This document shows positions 25,356 through 34,241 of a stretch of DNA of 64,000 nucleotides, in pieces. Both the position numbers and the translations under genes were made by a program. The stretch lies in NCBI GenBank assembly GCA_963797335.1, contig CAWCOU010000006.1:682001-746000 (forward strand), written 5' to 3'. The notes beneath the pieces were generated by a model. That model saw only the letters and a list, made by a program, of their open reading frames with translations, was not told the origin of the DNA and ran no database searches. Origin of the DNA: CAWCOU01 sp963797335 (GTDB lineage: Bacteria; Pseudomonadota; Gammaproteobacteria; JAURND01). Positions within the stretch are counted from its first letter, which is position 1, and each line of letters opens with the position of its first letter.

Positions 25356-25709
25356 ATGGAATTAAATAAAAAAGAAAAAGCGATAAAGGTAGGTGAGGTA
25401 TGTTGCTATGGAACGGCCGCCGGCCTTCTGTATTTGTTAAGTGGTTGTTTTTTCGCTATGGGGATATGCTGCAAAAATATAACCCCAGCAGAAAACGCGC
25501 TCAATACAGCTAACAACCTTGGCGCTGAGGCAAAACGTAATTTCCAAGAGCTGCGCTCTGGTCAGCGACGAGCTCAAGGCATGATTGCACCCATGGTTCA
25601 TAGCACTATTGCTGCGATCCAGGTTCAAGTTTCAGAGGATGCAAAAATGGAAGATCAGGATGAAAAGCTGATGATAAGGAATCCCAGGAGACAGGCCTGG
25701 AATGGCTAG
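25356..25709 (+). CDS. Small protein with one hydrophobic helix, unknown function
   Basis: This 117-residue protein has a Cys-containing hydrophobic stretch near residues 17-40 (GLLYLLSGCFFAMGICC), followed by a polar helix and a charged C terminus. The hydrophobic part is near the N terminus and its LLSGC could be read as a lipobox, but the upstream residues are charged and long for a lipoprotein signal. AAAGG lies before the ATG at 25356. I recognise no family. It precedes the histidine kinase by 78 bases, but that gene appears to have its own promoter. Confidence 0.55.
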   Translation: MELNKKEKAIKVGEVCCYGTAAGLLYLLSGCFFAMGICCKNITPAENALNTANNLGAEAKRNFQELRSGQRRAQGMIAPMVHSTIAAIQVQVSEDAKMEDQDEKLMIRNPRRQAWNG

Positions 25710-25726
25710 CTATAGATGATGAGAGC

Positions 25727-25753
25727 TTGACCCCTTCTTTCCTTGGCTATAAT
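25727..25753 (+). promoter_or_regulatory. Sigma-70-like promoter for the hybrid kinase
   Basis: TTGACC at 25727-25732 and a perfect -10 TATAAT at 25748-25753 are separated by 15 bases, slightly short of the optimal 17. AAGGGAAGG (25777-25784) then precedes the kinase ATG. Confidence 0.55.
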
Positions 25754-25787
25754 CTGACGAGATCTTATCATCGGCAAAGGGAAGGCA

Positions 25788-27374
25788 ATGCGAAAACATG
25801 AAGGACTGATCGAATTACGGTTAGCCAAAGAACAGGCGGAAATGGCCAGTTCAGCCAAAAGCGAATTTATCGCTCATATGAGTCATGATGTGAAAACACC
25901 GCTATCAGGACTCATTGGCCTCGCCGACATACTAACCCATAGGCTTCAAGACGAAGAAAGCGTTCATCTTTCCAAAAGCATTTTATTGGCTGGCCAACAA
26001 CTATTGCAATTTTTTGATAATTGCCTGACAACCGTGCAAGCCGAAAATGGCGAATTAACACTCCCTAACGAAGATTTTCATGTAAAAATATTACTCGAGA
26101 ATATCGCTGATTTATTCCAACCTGCCCTCAAAGAAAAAAATTTAACCTTGGCTATTCAACACGACTCGCATATCCCAGAACGCTTATTCGGCAGCCGGAT
26201 CGGCATTTATCGCATTCTGTTAAATCTCATCGGCAATGCCATCAAATTCACCCCAAAAGGCGGGATTGTGCTTCGGTCTAAATTAACTAGGAGCCATAAA
26301 CAATACATTCTTATACAATTTAGCATAGATGACACCGGCATAGGCATTGCCAAAAAGAAACAAGCCATCATTTTTGAACGCTATACAAGATTAACACCAC
26401 TAGGCAAAAGCACTTCGGAGGGCAGCGGCCTGGGTTTGCATATTGTGGATACCTTAGTGAAAACGATGGGTGGCGAAATCCATGTTAACAGCGAAGAAGG
26501 CAAAGGCAGCCAATTCGTGGTCACCCTACCCTTACAGATCCCACCTAAATCTGAAAAAGGAGCTAAGACTTCACCTAGGTCAAAGCACCCTATCGTTCCT
26601 TCGCTGCCAGAAGGCCCCGTAAACATGGATATAAGCCCTTCTATCTTGCTGATAGAAGACAACCCCACTGCCCAAAAGATCGCCCAGGAAATTTTAACGA
26701 GTATCGGCGGAAGAGTTGACATTGCAGACTCGGGTGAACAGGCACTACGAAAGTTTGAACCAGGGAAATATCAGCTTGTTTTCATGGATATTGAATTACC
26801 CGATATGACTAGTTTTGTCGTGTCAGAAAATCTAAGAGCAGCTGAGAGAATACATAACACTCTCCCTGCGGTCCCCATTATTGGGCTGAGTGCTCATATG
26901 ACTAAAGCTATAAAAAAGGAATGCCTAAAAGCAGGAATGGATGCGGTCATGACCAAGCCATTAACAAAAAAGCAAGCTATAAGCATTCAGATGAATTATA
27001 TTTTAGGAAAAAAATTAGCGCTCAACCCAGTACAGAAAAAGAAGTCAACTTCTTCCCGTTCTTGTAAAGTTGAATTATCGGTCATAGAGAAAGGTTATAA
27101 AAAAGAATTATTGGAGTTATTGTTAAATTCCTTATCCGAGGATTGTACTGATATTAGAAATGCATATAAATCCAATGATTGGAATTTATTAATAACAATC
27201 GTCCATAAAATCCATGGCGGGTTATGCTATACGCACACACCTAAACTCTTGTATGCCGTAAGAACCTTGGAAATTTCGCTAAAAAATAAGAAGTTTGAGC
27301 AATTTGAAGCCCTTTACCAAGAGGTGCTTGATGCGATAAAAAGTTTGAAAAAATTTTATGTTAATTTAGAATAA
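25788..27374 (+). CDS. Cytosolic tripartite hybrid histidine kinase
   Basis: This 528-residue protein starts almost directly with the dimerisation helix (phospho-acceptor His33 in AHMSHDVKTPLSG). An ATPase domain follows (N box NLIGNAIKFTPKG, G motifs DDTGIGIA and GSGLGLHIV), then a receiver domain (about 280-400, Asp334 in VFMDIELPD) and a C-terminal Hpt-like domain (His473 in VHKIHGGL). This is the order of BarA/GacS/LetS phosphorelay kinases but without their membrane and sensory N terminus. A strong promoter and ribosome site just before the ATG argue that the short form is real. The cognate regulator is not in the window. A partner protein could supply the signal (inference). Confidence 0.88.
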   Translation: MRKHEGLIELRLAKEQAEMASSAKSEFIAHMSHDVKTPLSGLIGLADILTHRLQDEESVHLSKSILLAGQQLLQFFDNCLTTVQAENGELTLPNEDFHVKILLENIADLFQPALKEKNLTLAIQHDSHIPERLFGSRIGIYRILLNLIGNAIKFTPKGGIVLRSKLTRSHKQYILIQFSIDDTGIGIAKKKQAIIFERYTRLTPLGKSTSEGSGLGLHIVDTLVKTMGGEIHVNSEEGKGSQFVVTLPLQIPPKSEKGAKTSPRSKHPIVPSLPEGPVNMDISPSILLIEDNPTAQKIAQEILTSIGGRVDIADSGEQALRKFEPGKYQLVFMDIELPDMTSFVVSENLRAAERIHNTLPAVPIIGLSAHMTKAIKKECLKAGMDAVMTKPLTKKQAISIQMNYILGKKLALNPVQKKKSTSSRSCKVELSVIEKGYKKELLELLLNSLSEDCTDIRNAYKSNDWNLLITIVHKIHGGLCYTHTPKLLYAVRTLEISLKNKKFEQFEALYQEVLDAIKSLKKFYVNLE

Positions 27375-27434
27375 TACTAAAGAAAGAATTCTCAAACGTC
27401 ATAAGCTATCATGCAATTTTCTACTGGAAATCTT

Positions 27435-27917
27435 ATGAGCACACCGATGAATGCTTTGCAAGATCTCGCAGAACCAGAGGGTGTTTGTTTTGGCTGCGGT
27501 CCCAAGAACCTTGATGGCCTGCGAATTAAAAGCTATTGGGATGCCGACGACGTGCACGTGACCATGACGTTTGTACCGGATGCACGTTACGTCGGCTGGC
27601 CGTCATTGGTTTATGGCGGGTTGATTAGTTGCTTAATTGATTGCCACTCGAATTGGACGGCTATGGCGCATCATTACCGTTTGGAGGGACGAGAGGCTGG
27701 GACACTGCCGCGTATCTATTGTGTGACTGGCTCTCTGGGCGTGAAATACATTAAGCCAACACCGTTGGGAGTGCCGCTGGTGCTTAAGGCCCGAGTCGAA
27801 GGTCAGGTTGAGCGTAAGACTCGCATTCTGTGTGAGGTATATGCTGACAACATGCTCACCGTTTTAGGAGATTCGGTTTTCGTTCGGGTTGATCCGAGTA
27901 TATTGCAAATCAAATAA
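27435..27917 (+). CDS. PaaI/hotdog-fold thioesterase
   Basis: This protein of about 160 residues has the single hotdog domain of the PaaI/YbgC-like acyl-CoA thioesterase superfamily. CFGCGPKNLDGLRIKSYW is a frequent opening in this group, and GWPSLVYGGLISCLIDCHS is the core helix with the HGG-like motif here changed to YGG. It would hydrolyse a CoA thioester; the substrate is unknown. An ATG at 27411 would add 8 residues. By eye its GC content is higher than that of its neighbours, which may indicate transfer. Confidence 0.8.
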   Translation: MSTPMNALQDLAEPEGVCFGCGPKNLDGLRIKSYWDADDVHVTMTFVPDARYVGWPSLVYGGLISCLIDCHSNWTAMAHHYRLEGREAGTLPRIYCVTGSLGVKYIKPTPLGVPLVLKARVEGQVERKTRILCEVYADNMLTVLGDSVFVRVDPSILQIK

Positions 27918-28075
27918 CTCCGAAGTTAAAATTAATTATTCTAAAGCGCGGAGAGCAAGCTTGGTGGATTTTAAAGCATGGCCATTGCGGAATTCCTTAA
28001 AAGACATGAAATAGTACTGATAGATAAAAATAATAGGCAGAAGTTCCGCCGAATTTCAAAAATATTTACGTGGGA

Positions 28076-29644
28076 ATGAACTTGGATAAAAAAGAAAAAG
28101 AACAAGAGAAAACGCCATCCATAGGCAAATCTACGTCTTTATTACAAAGCCTCTTGGGCATATCGTTGCCATCCAATTTATTATCATCGCCCAATTCACA
28201 TGAAAACTGTATTGAAGACTTCATAAAATTCAAAGAATTGATCATTGAGAAGGCAAAAAAATATCTAGATCAATTAAAAGAATTGGAGCCAATAAAAGAA
28301 TTAGAGCCCACCGAAAAATTGGCAATTGCAGAAAAATTAGGTCTTAAAGAAAAACTGGTTCCCATAAAAGAATTTAGTTCAGAAGAAAAATTGAAGCTTG
28401 AGAAAAAATTGGCGCTCAAAGAGAAGCTGGAGCTAATGAAAAAAGAGAAACTCACAGAAAAATTGACAGCATTCACCGAGTTGAACTTAAAAAAATTGTA
28501 TAAATTAGCTAAATCTGATTCTGACTCGATTTCATTGGAAGTTAACATTAATTGGCATAAATACGAATTCGAAACGATCGAAAAATTCTATAGCACAAAA
28601 AAAGAACTTACTGAGTTTTTTCTATCTCTCAAGAAAGAAGTTCACACAGAACTCGATACCCAACATAAATTGATCGACACTAATTATGAAAAATTATTAC
28701 TTTTCTATAGACCGGAACCACTGCTTCTTGCCAAGGATACACAGATAAATAAACTTTTTTTAGTATCAATACGCTTACTAAAAGAACAATATGCGACATT
28801 AAAAGATTATTTAAAAAAAAGCACGTTAGCAAAACAGACTCAAAAACGCATGGAAGATAATATTTGTCAGAGGCTGGGAGAGATAAATAATTTTTCACCT
28901 ACCCCAGTTGAGAAAGAGCACAAACCGCTGAATGAACTCAAAACATTGGTTAGCACTCCTCCTACACAAGATAAGGAACACAAAGCGTTGGTTGACACTC
29001 CTTCCATTAAAGATGTCGAAATAAATACATTAATTAACCAATTTAATAGGGCGTACGTGACTTTATCTGAGGTACAAAAAAAATTTATACGTGCTCTAGA
29101 TCTATTTCCAAAACGATTATCTGTACAATGTAATTTTATTGATGACCATACAATTTATTTAAAAAACAAACTTAAACGTATTTTAGAAAATATTATTTTA
29201 CTGGGAATCAAAAAAAAAATTCTATTAGGACAATTGCCGGAAAGATTCGAAAAACTCATTACTCAGTCCGAACAAAATTTTGAAACTATTGGCAAAGCTT
29301 TATCTGAATTCTATCAGGCACTTGATGAAGATTTTAAAAAAATTTCCGGCCCTGACGTGCATGAAAGTTATACACAGGAAAAATTGGAGGAATTAGAAGG
29401 CCGATGCCAGCTTTTGATGGAGCTAACTGAACGTTTTCCTCATTACGGACAAAAAAAACATCTAGACCATTTAGAGTTTATTTTAACGAAGCTTGATTTG
29501 CGGTCTCTAGTTTTTCCTCCTCCCAACAGTCAGCGCATGAAGTTCTCTTCTAGTAGCAGTTCAAGCGCTAAAACCACTAGCACTGCTTCCCATAGCCTCG
29601 CCACATCGGATGAATCCACATTCAGCACATTAAAGAATGGTTAA
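28076..29644 (+). CDS. Lys/Glu-rich coiled-coil protein, effector candidate
   Basis: This protein of about 522 residues has residues ~50-150 made of repeating helical units rich in EKL and KEL (for example EKLGLKEKL, then EKLKLEKKLALKEKL), a strong coiled-coil pattern. More helical segments follow, then a Ser/Thr-rich tail (SSSSSSAKTTSTASHSL) ending in STFSTLKNG. No signal peptide or membrane helix is seen. I recognise no enzyme motif. A polar Ser/Thr/Glu-rich tail after a helical body is common in Dot/Icm substrates (inference). A GTG two codons upstream is the alternative start. The gene end overlaps the convergent PAP2-like gene by four bases. Confidence 0.75.
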   Translation: MNLDKKEKEQEKTPSIGKSTSLLQSLLGISLPSNLLSSPNSHENCIEDFIKFKELIIEKAKKYLDQLKELEPIKELEPTEKLAIAEKLGLKEKLVPIKEFSSEEKLKLEKKLALKEKLELMKKEKLTEKLTAFTELNLKKLYKLAKSDSDSISLEVNINWHKYEFETIEKFYSTKKELTEFFLSLKKEVHTELDTQHKLIDTNYEKLLLFYRPEPLLLAKDTQINKLFLVSIRLLKEQYATLKDYLKKSTLAKQTQKRMEDNICQRLGEINNFSPTPVEKEHKPLNELKTLVSTPPTQDKEHKALVDTPSIKDVEINTLINQFNRAYVTLSEVQKKFIRALDLFPKRLSVQCNFIDDHTIYLKNKLKRILENIILLGIKKKILLGQLPERFEKLITQSEQNFETIGKALSEFYQALDEDFKKISGPDVHESYTQEKLEELEGRCQLLMELTERFPHYGQKKHLDHLEFILTKLDLRSLVFPPPNSQRMKFSSSSSSSAKTTSTASHSLATSDESTFSTLKNG

Positions 29645-30468
29645 CTAACCCACGTCATCTCTACTCCTAAACCATGATTTATCGTTGGCGCAATAGTGAG
29701 GTGTTTTGATTGTAGCGAACTGTGCTGCTTGACCAAATAACTTCCCGTAAAATACCCGATGACTGCACCAAAATAAACATCAGAGGAATAATGCTTATTT
29801 AATTCTAAACGTTCTAGAGCTACGAGGCTTGCGAGACCGTAAGAGAAAATAGCCACGGCTCGATTATCGGGGTATTCATGCGCGACCACGCTGGCAATCG
29901 CAAACGCATTGGCTGCATCTCCTGATGGAAAAGACATTTGTGAACCATTAATGCCTGGCCCTAAAAAATCATAAGCGGAACCATCGTCACCGCTGGAGCA
30001 AGGACGAACTCGGTGCGTGGCCGTTTTTAAAATCTGGACAAAAGCGCCTGATACTACCAAGCTTTCCATGCTCAGCAATGCCGTTTCTCGTAGGTGAGCA
30101 TCTTTTACCGCATAGCTAAGGCCGTAAGTCGCCACGATTCCTGGTGCAAGCACTTGCCAAACACCCAATGGGTGGACAACATTGGCGATATTTTGTAAGG
30201 ATGGGGTTTGATTATCGGTGATGGCGTCTCGTATATTACCATCAAAAGCCAATAAGGCAGCGCCTACGCCCAACACGTCCGCGGCCTTCAGCCAATCTTC
30301 TTGAGAAAATTGCACGGGAGCGGTTAAGAGGTGCCAAAAATCCACTGGATAGTTACTGAGATACTGAGCAGGGGAAGCCAAGGAACCTGCAGTACCTGCG
30401 AAGCTTTGCGGGCATAAAAAAATGCAGCAAACGAGTAATAGGTGATTGAACCATGAGTGGCGAGGCAT
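29641..30468 (-). CDS. PAP2-family membrane phosphatase with altered motif 2
   Basis: This 275-residue protein has a signal-like N terminus (LLLVCCIFLCPQSFAG) and several membrane helices. PAP2 motif 1 is present as KTATHRVRP and motif 3 as ERLELNKHYSSDVYFG (Arg, His and Asp conserved). Motif 2 is FPSGDAANAF, where the family usually has PSGH, so the acid His is replaced by Asp. PAP2 enzymes dephosphorylate lipid phosphates such as undecaprenyl pyrophosphate or lipid A. The substitution may alter or abolish activity. The start codon lies 31 bases after the end of the upstream giant gene (30500-34075, same strand), so the two may be co-transcribed. Confidence 0.85.
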   Translation of the reverse strand: MPRHSWFNHLLLVCCIFLCPQSFAGTAGSLASPAQYLSNYPVDFWHLLTAPVQFSQEDWLKAADVLGVGAALLAFDGNIRDAITDNQTPSLQNIANVVHPLGVWQVLAPGIVATYGLSYAVKDAHLRETALLSMESLVVSGAFVQILKTATHRVRPCSSGDDGSAYDFLGPGINGSQMSFPSGDAANAFAIASVVAHEYPDNRAVAIFSYGLASLVALERLELNKHYSSDVYFGAVIGYFTGSYLVKQHSSLQSKHLTIAPTINHGLGVEMTWVS

Positions 30469-30499
30469 ATTGTTCTCTCAGGAGTAGTTATGTAAATTC

Positions 30500-33400
30500 T
30501 TACCTAAGTTTCTTTGCTTCTAGACGATGCGTAGACGTTTCTTCTCGGGGTGTCTGTAGGGGAGGTGCGGCTCCTGAACTCGAAGAAAAAAAGGCAGAAG
30601 AAGAGGAAGAAGAAGTCAAAGAAGTATCTATTGATGAATTGGTTTGTTTATTAAATATCGCTTCTAATCCTTTACATTCATCATTTATTTTTTTATAAGT
30701 TCCTTTCTCAATAGTAGGATCACCCCCCAAACGATGCTTCCTTAGAATAAAGAATTTACCTAAATGACAGATTGGATTTAATGCCTGCTTCAAAAGCTGA
30801 TATTTTTTCTGGCTAGTGCCTAAATCCAGCAAATATTTACATAATAATTCTTTTCCTTTTGCTATCATACGCCTATCGTACTGGAGAAGCCAATCGTAGC
30901 CATTGATAACCACCCTACTACCCACACCCATATCAGGGGAATGAGGAAGTTCTTTCAGTATTACTGTATCCGCAGAAGAAGTTTTATACATTTGAGAAAC
31001 AAAAAAACCATCTTGGTTGATAAAGAAATTCCCTGCTATTAGCCCTTTTTCAATCAACATAAGCAGAGATGCCCCATCCCTTTTATCAACCAGCTCTTTG
31101 AAAACTGATTTTCTATAAAAAGAACGCGTACATTCACTATCAGAAATATTTCTATATTTTAGGCGAAAATTAGGTAATAAATAAGGCGTCATCCTTAAGC
31201 ATGGAAACTGATTTATATAGCCCAATGCTTCCCATAATTTTTCTTTAACCTCTTTATTTCCTTGATGGGCTACTGACCAGCAAAAATTCTGATATTGTCC
31301 ATACGGCTTAATGAGCAACTGATGAATCGCCAGCATCAATTCAATTTGGTTTGGCAGTTTACTATCTTTTGGACTTTTTTCTTTTTTATTTGTATAAAGT
31401 CTCCGTATTATCTTTTCTTCATTCATGAGGGAAATAACCAAATCGATATATTGATGCCTTATATGTGCTTCATGTTTCTCCATAATTGAAAATCCACAAT
31501 CCTCTAAGCAATGCACAATTTTAACTAGATTAGTTTGGTTTCCTATATTTTTAATTCTAAATTTATTCATCAACATTAAAAACAGTACGGTCAATTCTCC
31601 TCGGGCCATTTCACACAAAGCACTGCCAAAATATAACGCATGCCTATGTATAAAATTTAAAGTTTCCGATGGAACTTCTTCCGACAACCTAGCCAGTAAG
31701 CTCAGAAATCGATGATTAATTTTTGATGATTGAGTAGTGATGCATGAAAAATCGTAACAAGAGATCATTATTTGCATTAAGTCTATGATTTTTTTCCTTC
31801 GAATCGCCTTGTTTTTGCTGAAACAATCAATCAAATTAAAACATACCTCAGCTATTTTTCCACTAGAAAACCAATTAAATTCTAAGCTTCTAAACAATTC
31901 CATCACGGAATTGATATCTATCACTTCTTTTTCAGAGGTGCTGGGTAACATTTTAGCGGTTAACGAGACAACACGTTCACCAGACATCGTCGACCTTCTA
32001 ATGTCTTGATGCACTCCTTCCGCCCAACCCGTAAAAGTTGTCAAAGCCTGGGTTTTTTCATCACTCTCAGTAGCTTTTTTAAGAAGGCTATTGACAAGAT
32101 TTTCACCCATATAGTGATAAGACTCTTCTGGTATAAAACCCAACCTAGTAAAGGAGAACATTATTTTTTTATAATGTGCATCTTGGTACATAAATCTTCT
32201 AAAAAAGACCTTATAAAAGTCTTTGAGCTCTGCATGAGCCACACGAAGCAATGCTAAAAACAAAACTCTTATATTTTCTTGATCCTGCGTCAGATCGGCA
32301 GAGATACCTTGAGAATCAGCGGGTGCAGAGGAAGGGCTTAACGAATCGCTATTCCTTAATTTCTCATCACTCTTGATTTCAAAAAATTTGCCTTTCTTCC
32401 AATCAAAAACATGTTTTTTTGGCAACCCTACGCAATTTAATCTTACCTTTTCTTGTAAAACTTCATGAAAAAGCACGTCTCTTTTTTTTCCTAAAACCTG
32501 TTCACACACGAAAAGGAATTCCCCTAAGTGAGTTTTTTCCTTGTATATTTCATCCAACAGCTTATCTCTCTGTATCGATGATTTTTGATCCAAAACATAG
32601 GTAGACAACGCACTTATAGCCTGCTCTAATTTTTCTGCGGTGCTATACTGATGTAACCATTGATAGCCATTAATCAAGGGGTTAAGGGGATCCGATGTTT
32701 CAGGGTAAACTTGAAAATCAGATTCTTCATCAATGACTATAGTCATGTACCCTAATTTTTGCCTAAAACTTCCACCGATAAATCCCTGTCGAATTAAAAA
32801 AAATAATGTTTCACCATCTTGCGTTTTCGCCAATTGATTAAACATAGTCCTATTTTCTGATAGAATTTTAATAGCTTCGTCTTCTAACGTCCGTACCGCA
32901 ATATAAGGCAATATAAAGGGGGTTAGGTTGCCTGGCTCACTTAAACGCTGAAGAATTTTTAAAAACCTTATTTTAATTGCAGCCTCATCTCGAGCCGCCA
33001 CTACTGCACATAAATTAGTAAAATTACCCATTGGCTCTTTTATCAAATTTAAAACTTTCGCTTTATTTTCTTCCTTCAAAGTGCTAAAAGATTCTAGTAG
33101 CGTTAAGTATTGATTTTGCACCATATCCCCTTTTCTGGACATGAGTGGCAAGCCAAGCGAGCTTAAAATATCGATAAATTCTTGGCTATTCTCACGATTT
33201 AACCCCTGCCTCAATAAAGCGTCCAAGAATGTTAGAAAATCTCTAATAACCTCGTCCGATTGGCATTTTGCTAGCAAATAGCTAAATTCGGAATCCTCGG
33301 CTGTCAACAACATTAGGGTTTTTTCGATACTTTTCTTTCGAAGATCGTCTAACAACATTAAGAATAAAGACATGACTTCTGAAGATTGCTGGGTGATTGC

Positions 33401-34075
33401 ATCAAATTTTTTTAAAGGGTTTACCAGGTAAAGTAAATGACAGGTATCGTCATTCACGTATTTTCGCATCAAGGCAGCTAAGAGATGAAAAGCCGATTTT
33501 GAAAGTTCGCTTTCCTGAAAAAAATTCAAACCCAAGCTAACACAGGTTTTCAAAAAATAGTAAATTAGCTTATCCGTATTAAACTCTACCCGGGTTGCCG
33601 ATATTTTCACATCTAACGGTATTTCGTTAGGCTTGCCAAAAATTTCTTCTTTTTCTTGGCTGGTAATAAATCCTTTTTTTAGGATATGTTCTAAAAAATG
33701 CGTGACAGAATCTCGATTTTCTTTTATGCTAATAATAGCTCCATCGACATCACTGCTAAGACCCATTTGAATAAAGGAATAAGCTATTCTGGCTTTTTCC
33801 CTATCGATTGCTTTATATGCCTTCTCGGGGATTGCCTTTTTTTCGATAAGCGCCTGCAGAATGGTCAATAAATAAGCATTTGGTTTATCCCTCTCGATAA
33901 CTACGCCTAGTAGTGTCTCGAATTCTTCCTTTATGCTTCTCACCTCCAAAACAGGACGGGATTTAATATCCCCTATCCCTTTATATGGAATGCTAGAACT
34001 AAGAAGATGGTCTGAGTACTGGCTAGTGCTTGACGAACCACTGCCAGCAAATTCGTTGGAATTTGAAGAGCTCAT
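30500..34075 (-). CDS. Giant helical two-module protein A (1191 residues), unknown family
   Basis: This 1,191-residue, mainly alpha-helical protein has a Ser-rich N terminus and a Ser/Ala/Pro-rich tail. I find no known domain. It has two modules. Each is a helical array with recurring FLxLLxxLR-type units, then a block with a DGxxLxxLIxxGxIxGxF pattern, then a segment headed by GYQWLHQYS (residue ~470) or GYDWLLQYD (~1058). Both modules end in a YLLxLxTSQxKxxLLK and LGKFFIL-like part, weaker in module 1. The same plan is found in the proteins at 35605-39081 and 39977-42607, so the three are paralogs. CGGTGA before the ATG matches the start of protein B. The effector role is inferred. Confidence 0.82.
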   Translation of the reverse strand: MSSSNSNEFAGSGSSSTSQYSDHLLSSSIPYKGIGDIKSRPVLEVRSIKEEFETLLGVVIERDKPNAYLLTILQALIEKKAIPEKAYKAIDREKARIAYSFIQMGLSSDVDGAIISIKENRDSVTHFLEHILKKGFITSQEKEEIFGKPNEIPLDVKISATRVEFNTDKLIYYFLKTCVSLGLNFFQESELSKSAFHLLAALMRKYVNDDTCHLLYLVNPLKKFDAITQQSSEVMSLFLMLLDDLRKKSIEKTLMLLTAEDSEFSYLLAKCQSDEVIRDFLTFLDALLRQGLNRENSQEFIDILSSLGLPLMSRKGDMVQNQYLTLLESFSTLKEENKAKVLNLIKEPMGNFTNLCAVVAARDEAAIKIRFLKILQRLSEPGNLTPFILPYIAVRTLEDEAIKILSENRTMFNQLAKTQDGETLFFLIRQGFIGGSFRQKLGYMTIVIDEESDFQVYPETSDPLNPLINGYQWLHQYSTAEKLEQAISALSTYVLDQKSSIQRDKLLDEIYKEKTHLGEFLFVCEQVLGKKRDVLFHEVLQEKVRLNCVGLPKKHVFDWKKGKFFEIKSDEKLRNSDSLSPSSAPADSQGISADLTQDQENIRVLFLALLRVAHAELKDFYKVFFRRFMYQDAHYKKIMFSFTRLGFIPEESYHYMGENLVNSLLKKATESDEKTQALTTFTGWAEGVHQDIRRSTMSGERVVSLTAKMLPSTSEKEVIDINSVMELFRSLEFNWFSSGKIAEVCFNLIDCFSKNKAIRRKKIIDLMQIMISCYDFSCITTQSSKINHRFLSLLARLSEEVPSETLNFIHRHALYFGSALCEMARGELTVLFLMLMNKFRIKNIGNQTNLVKIVHCLEDCGFSIMEKHEAHIRHQYIDLVISLMNEEKIIRRLYTNKKEKSPKDSKLPNQIELMLAIHQLLIKPYGQYQNFCWSVAHQGNKEVKEKLWEALGYINQFPCLRMTPYLLPNFRLKYRNISDSECTRSFYRKSVFKELVDKRDGASLLMLIEKGLIAGNFFINQDGFFVSQMYKTSSADTVILKELPHSPDMGVGSRVVINGYDWLLQYDRRMIAKGKELLCKYLLDLGTSQKKYQLLKQALNPICHLGKFFILRKHRLGGDPTIEKGTYKKINDECKGLEAIFNKQTNSSIDTSLTSSSSSSAFFSSSSGAAPPLQTPREETSTHRLEAKKLR

Positions 34076-34241
34076 AATTTCTCACCGATAGAGTGTCTGT
34101 TTTTATTAATTATCTTTACTTATTCGGTTTTATTTCTACAATATTTTAGGTAATATTCTTATATAAAAATTAGCGATATCATAGAGGCTTATACCGCTGA
34201 TTGATATTATAAGAAAACAAGAAGAACAGAAGAATACCGTG

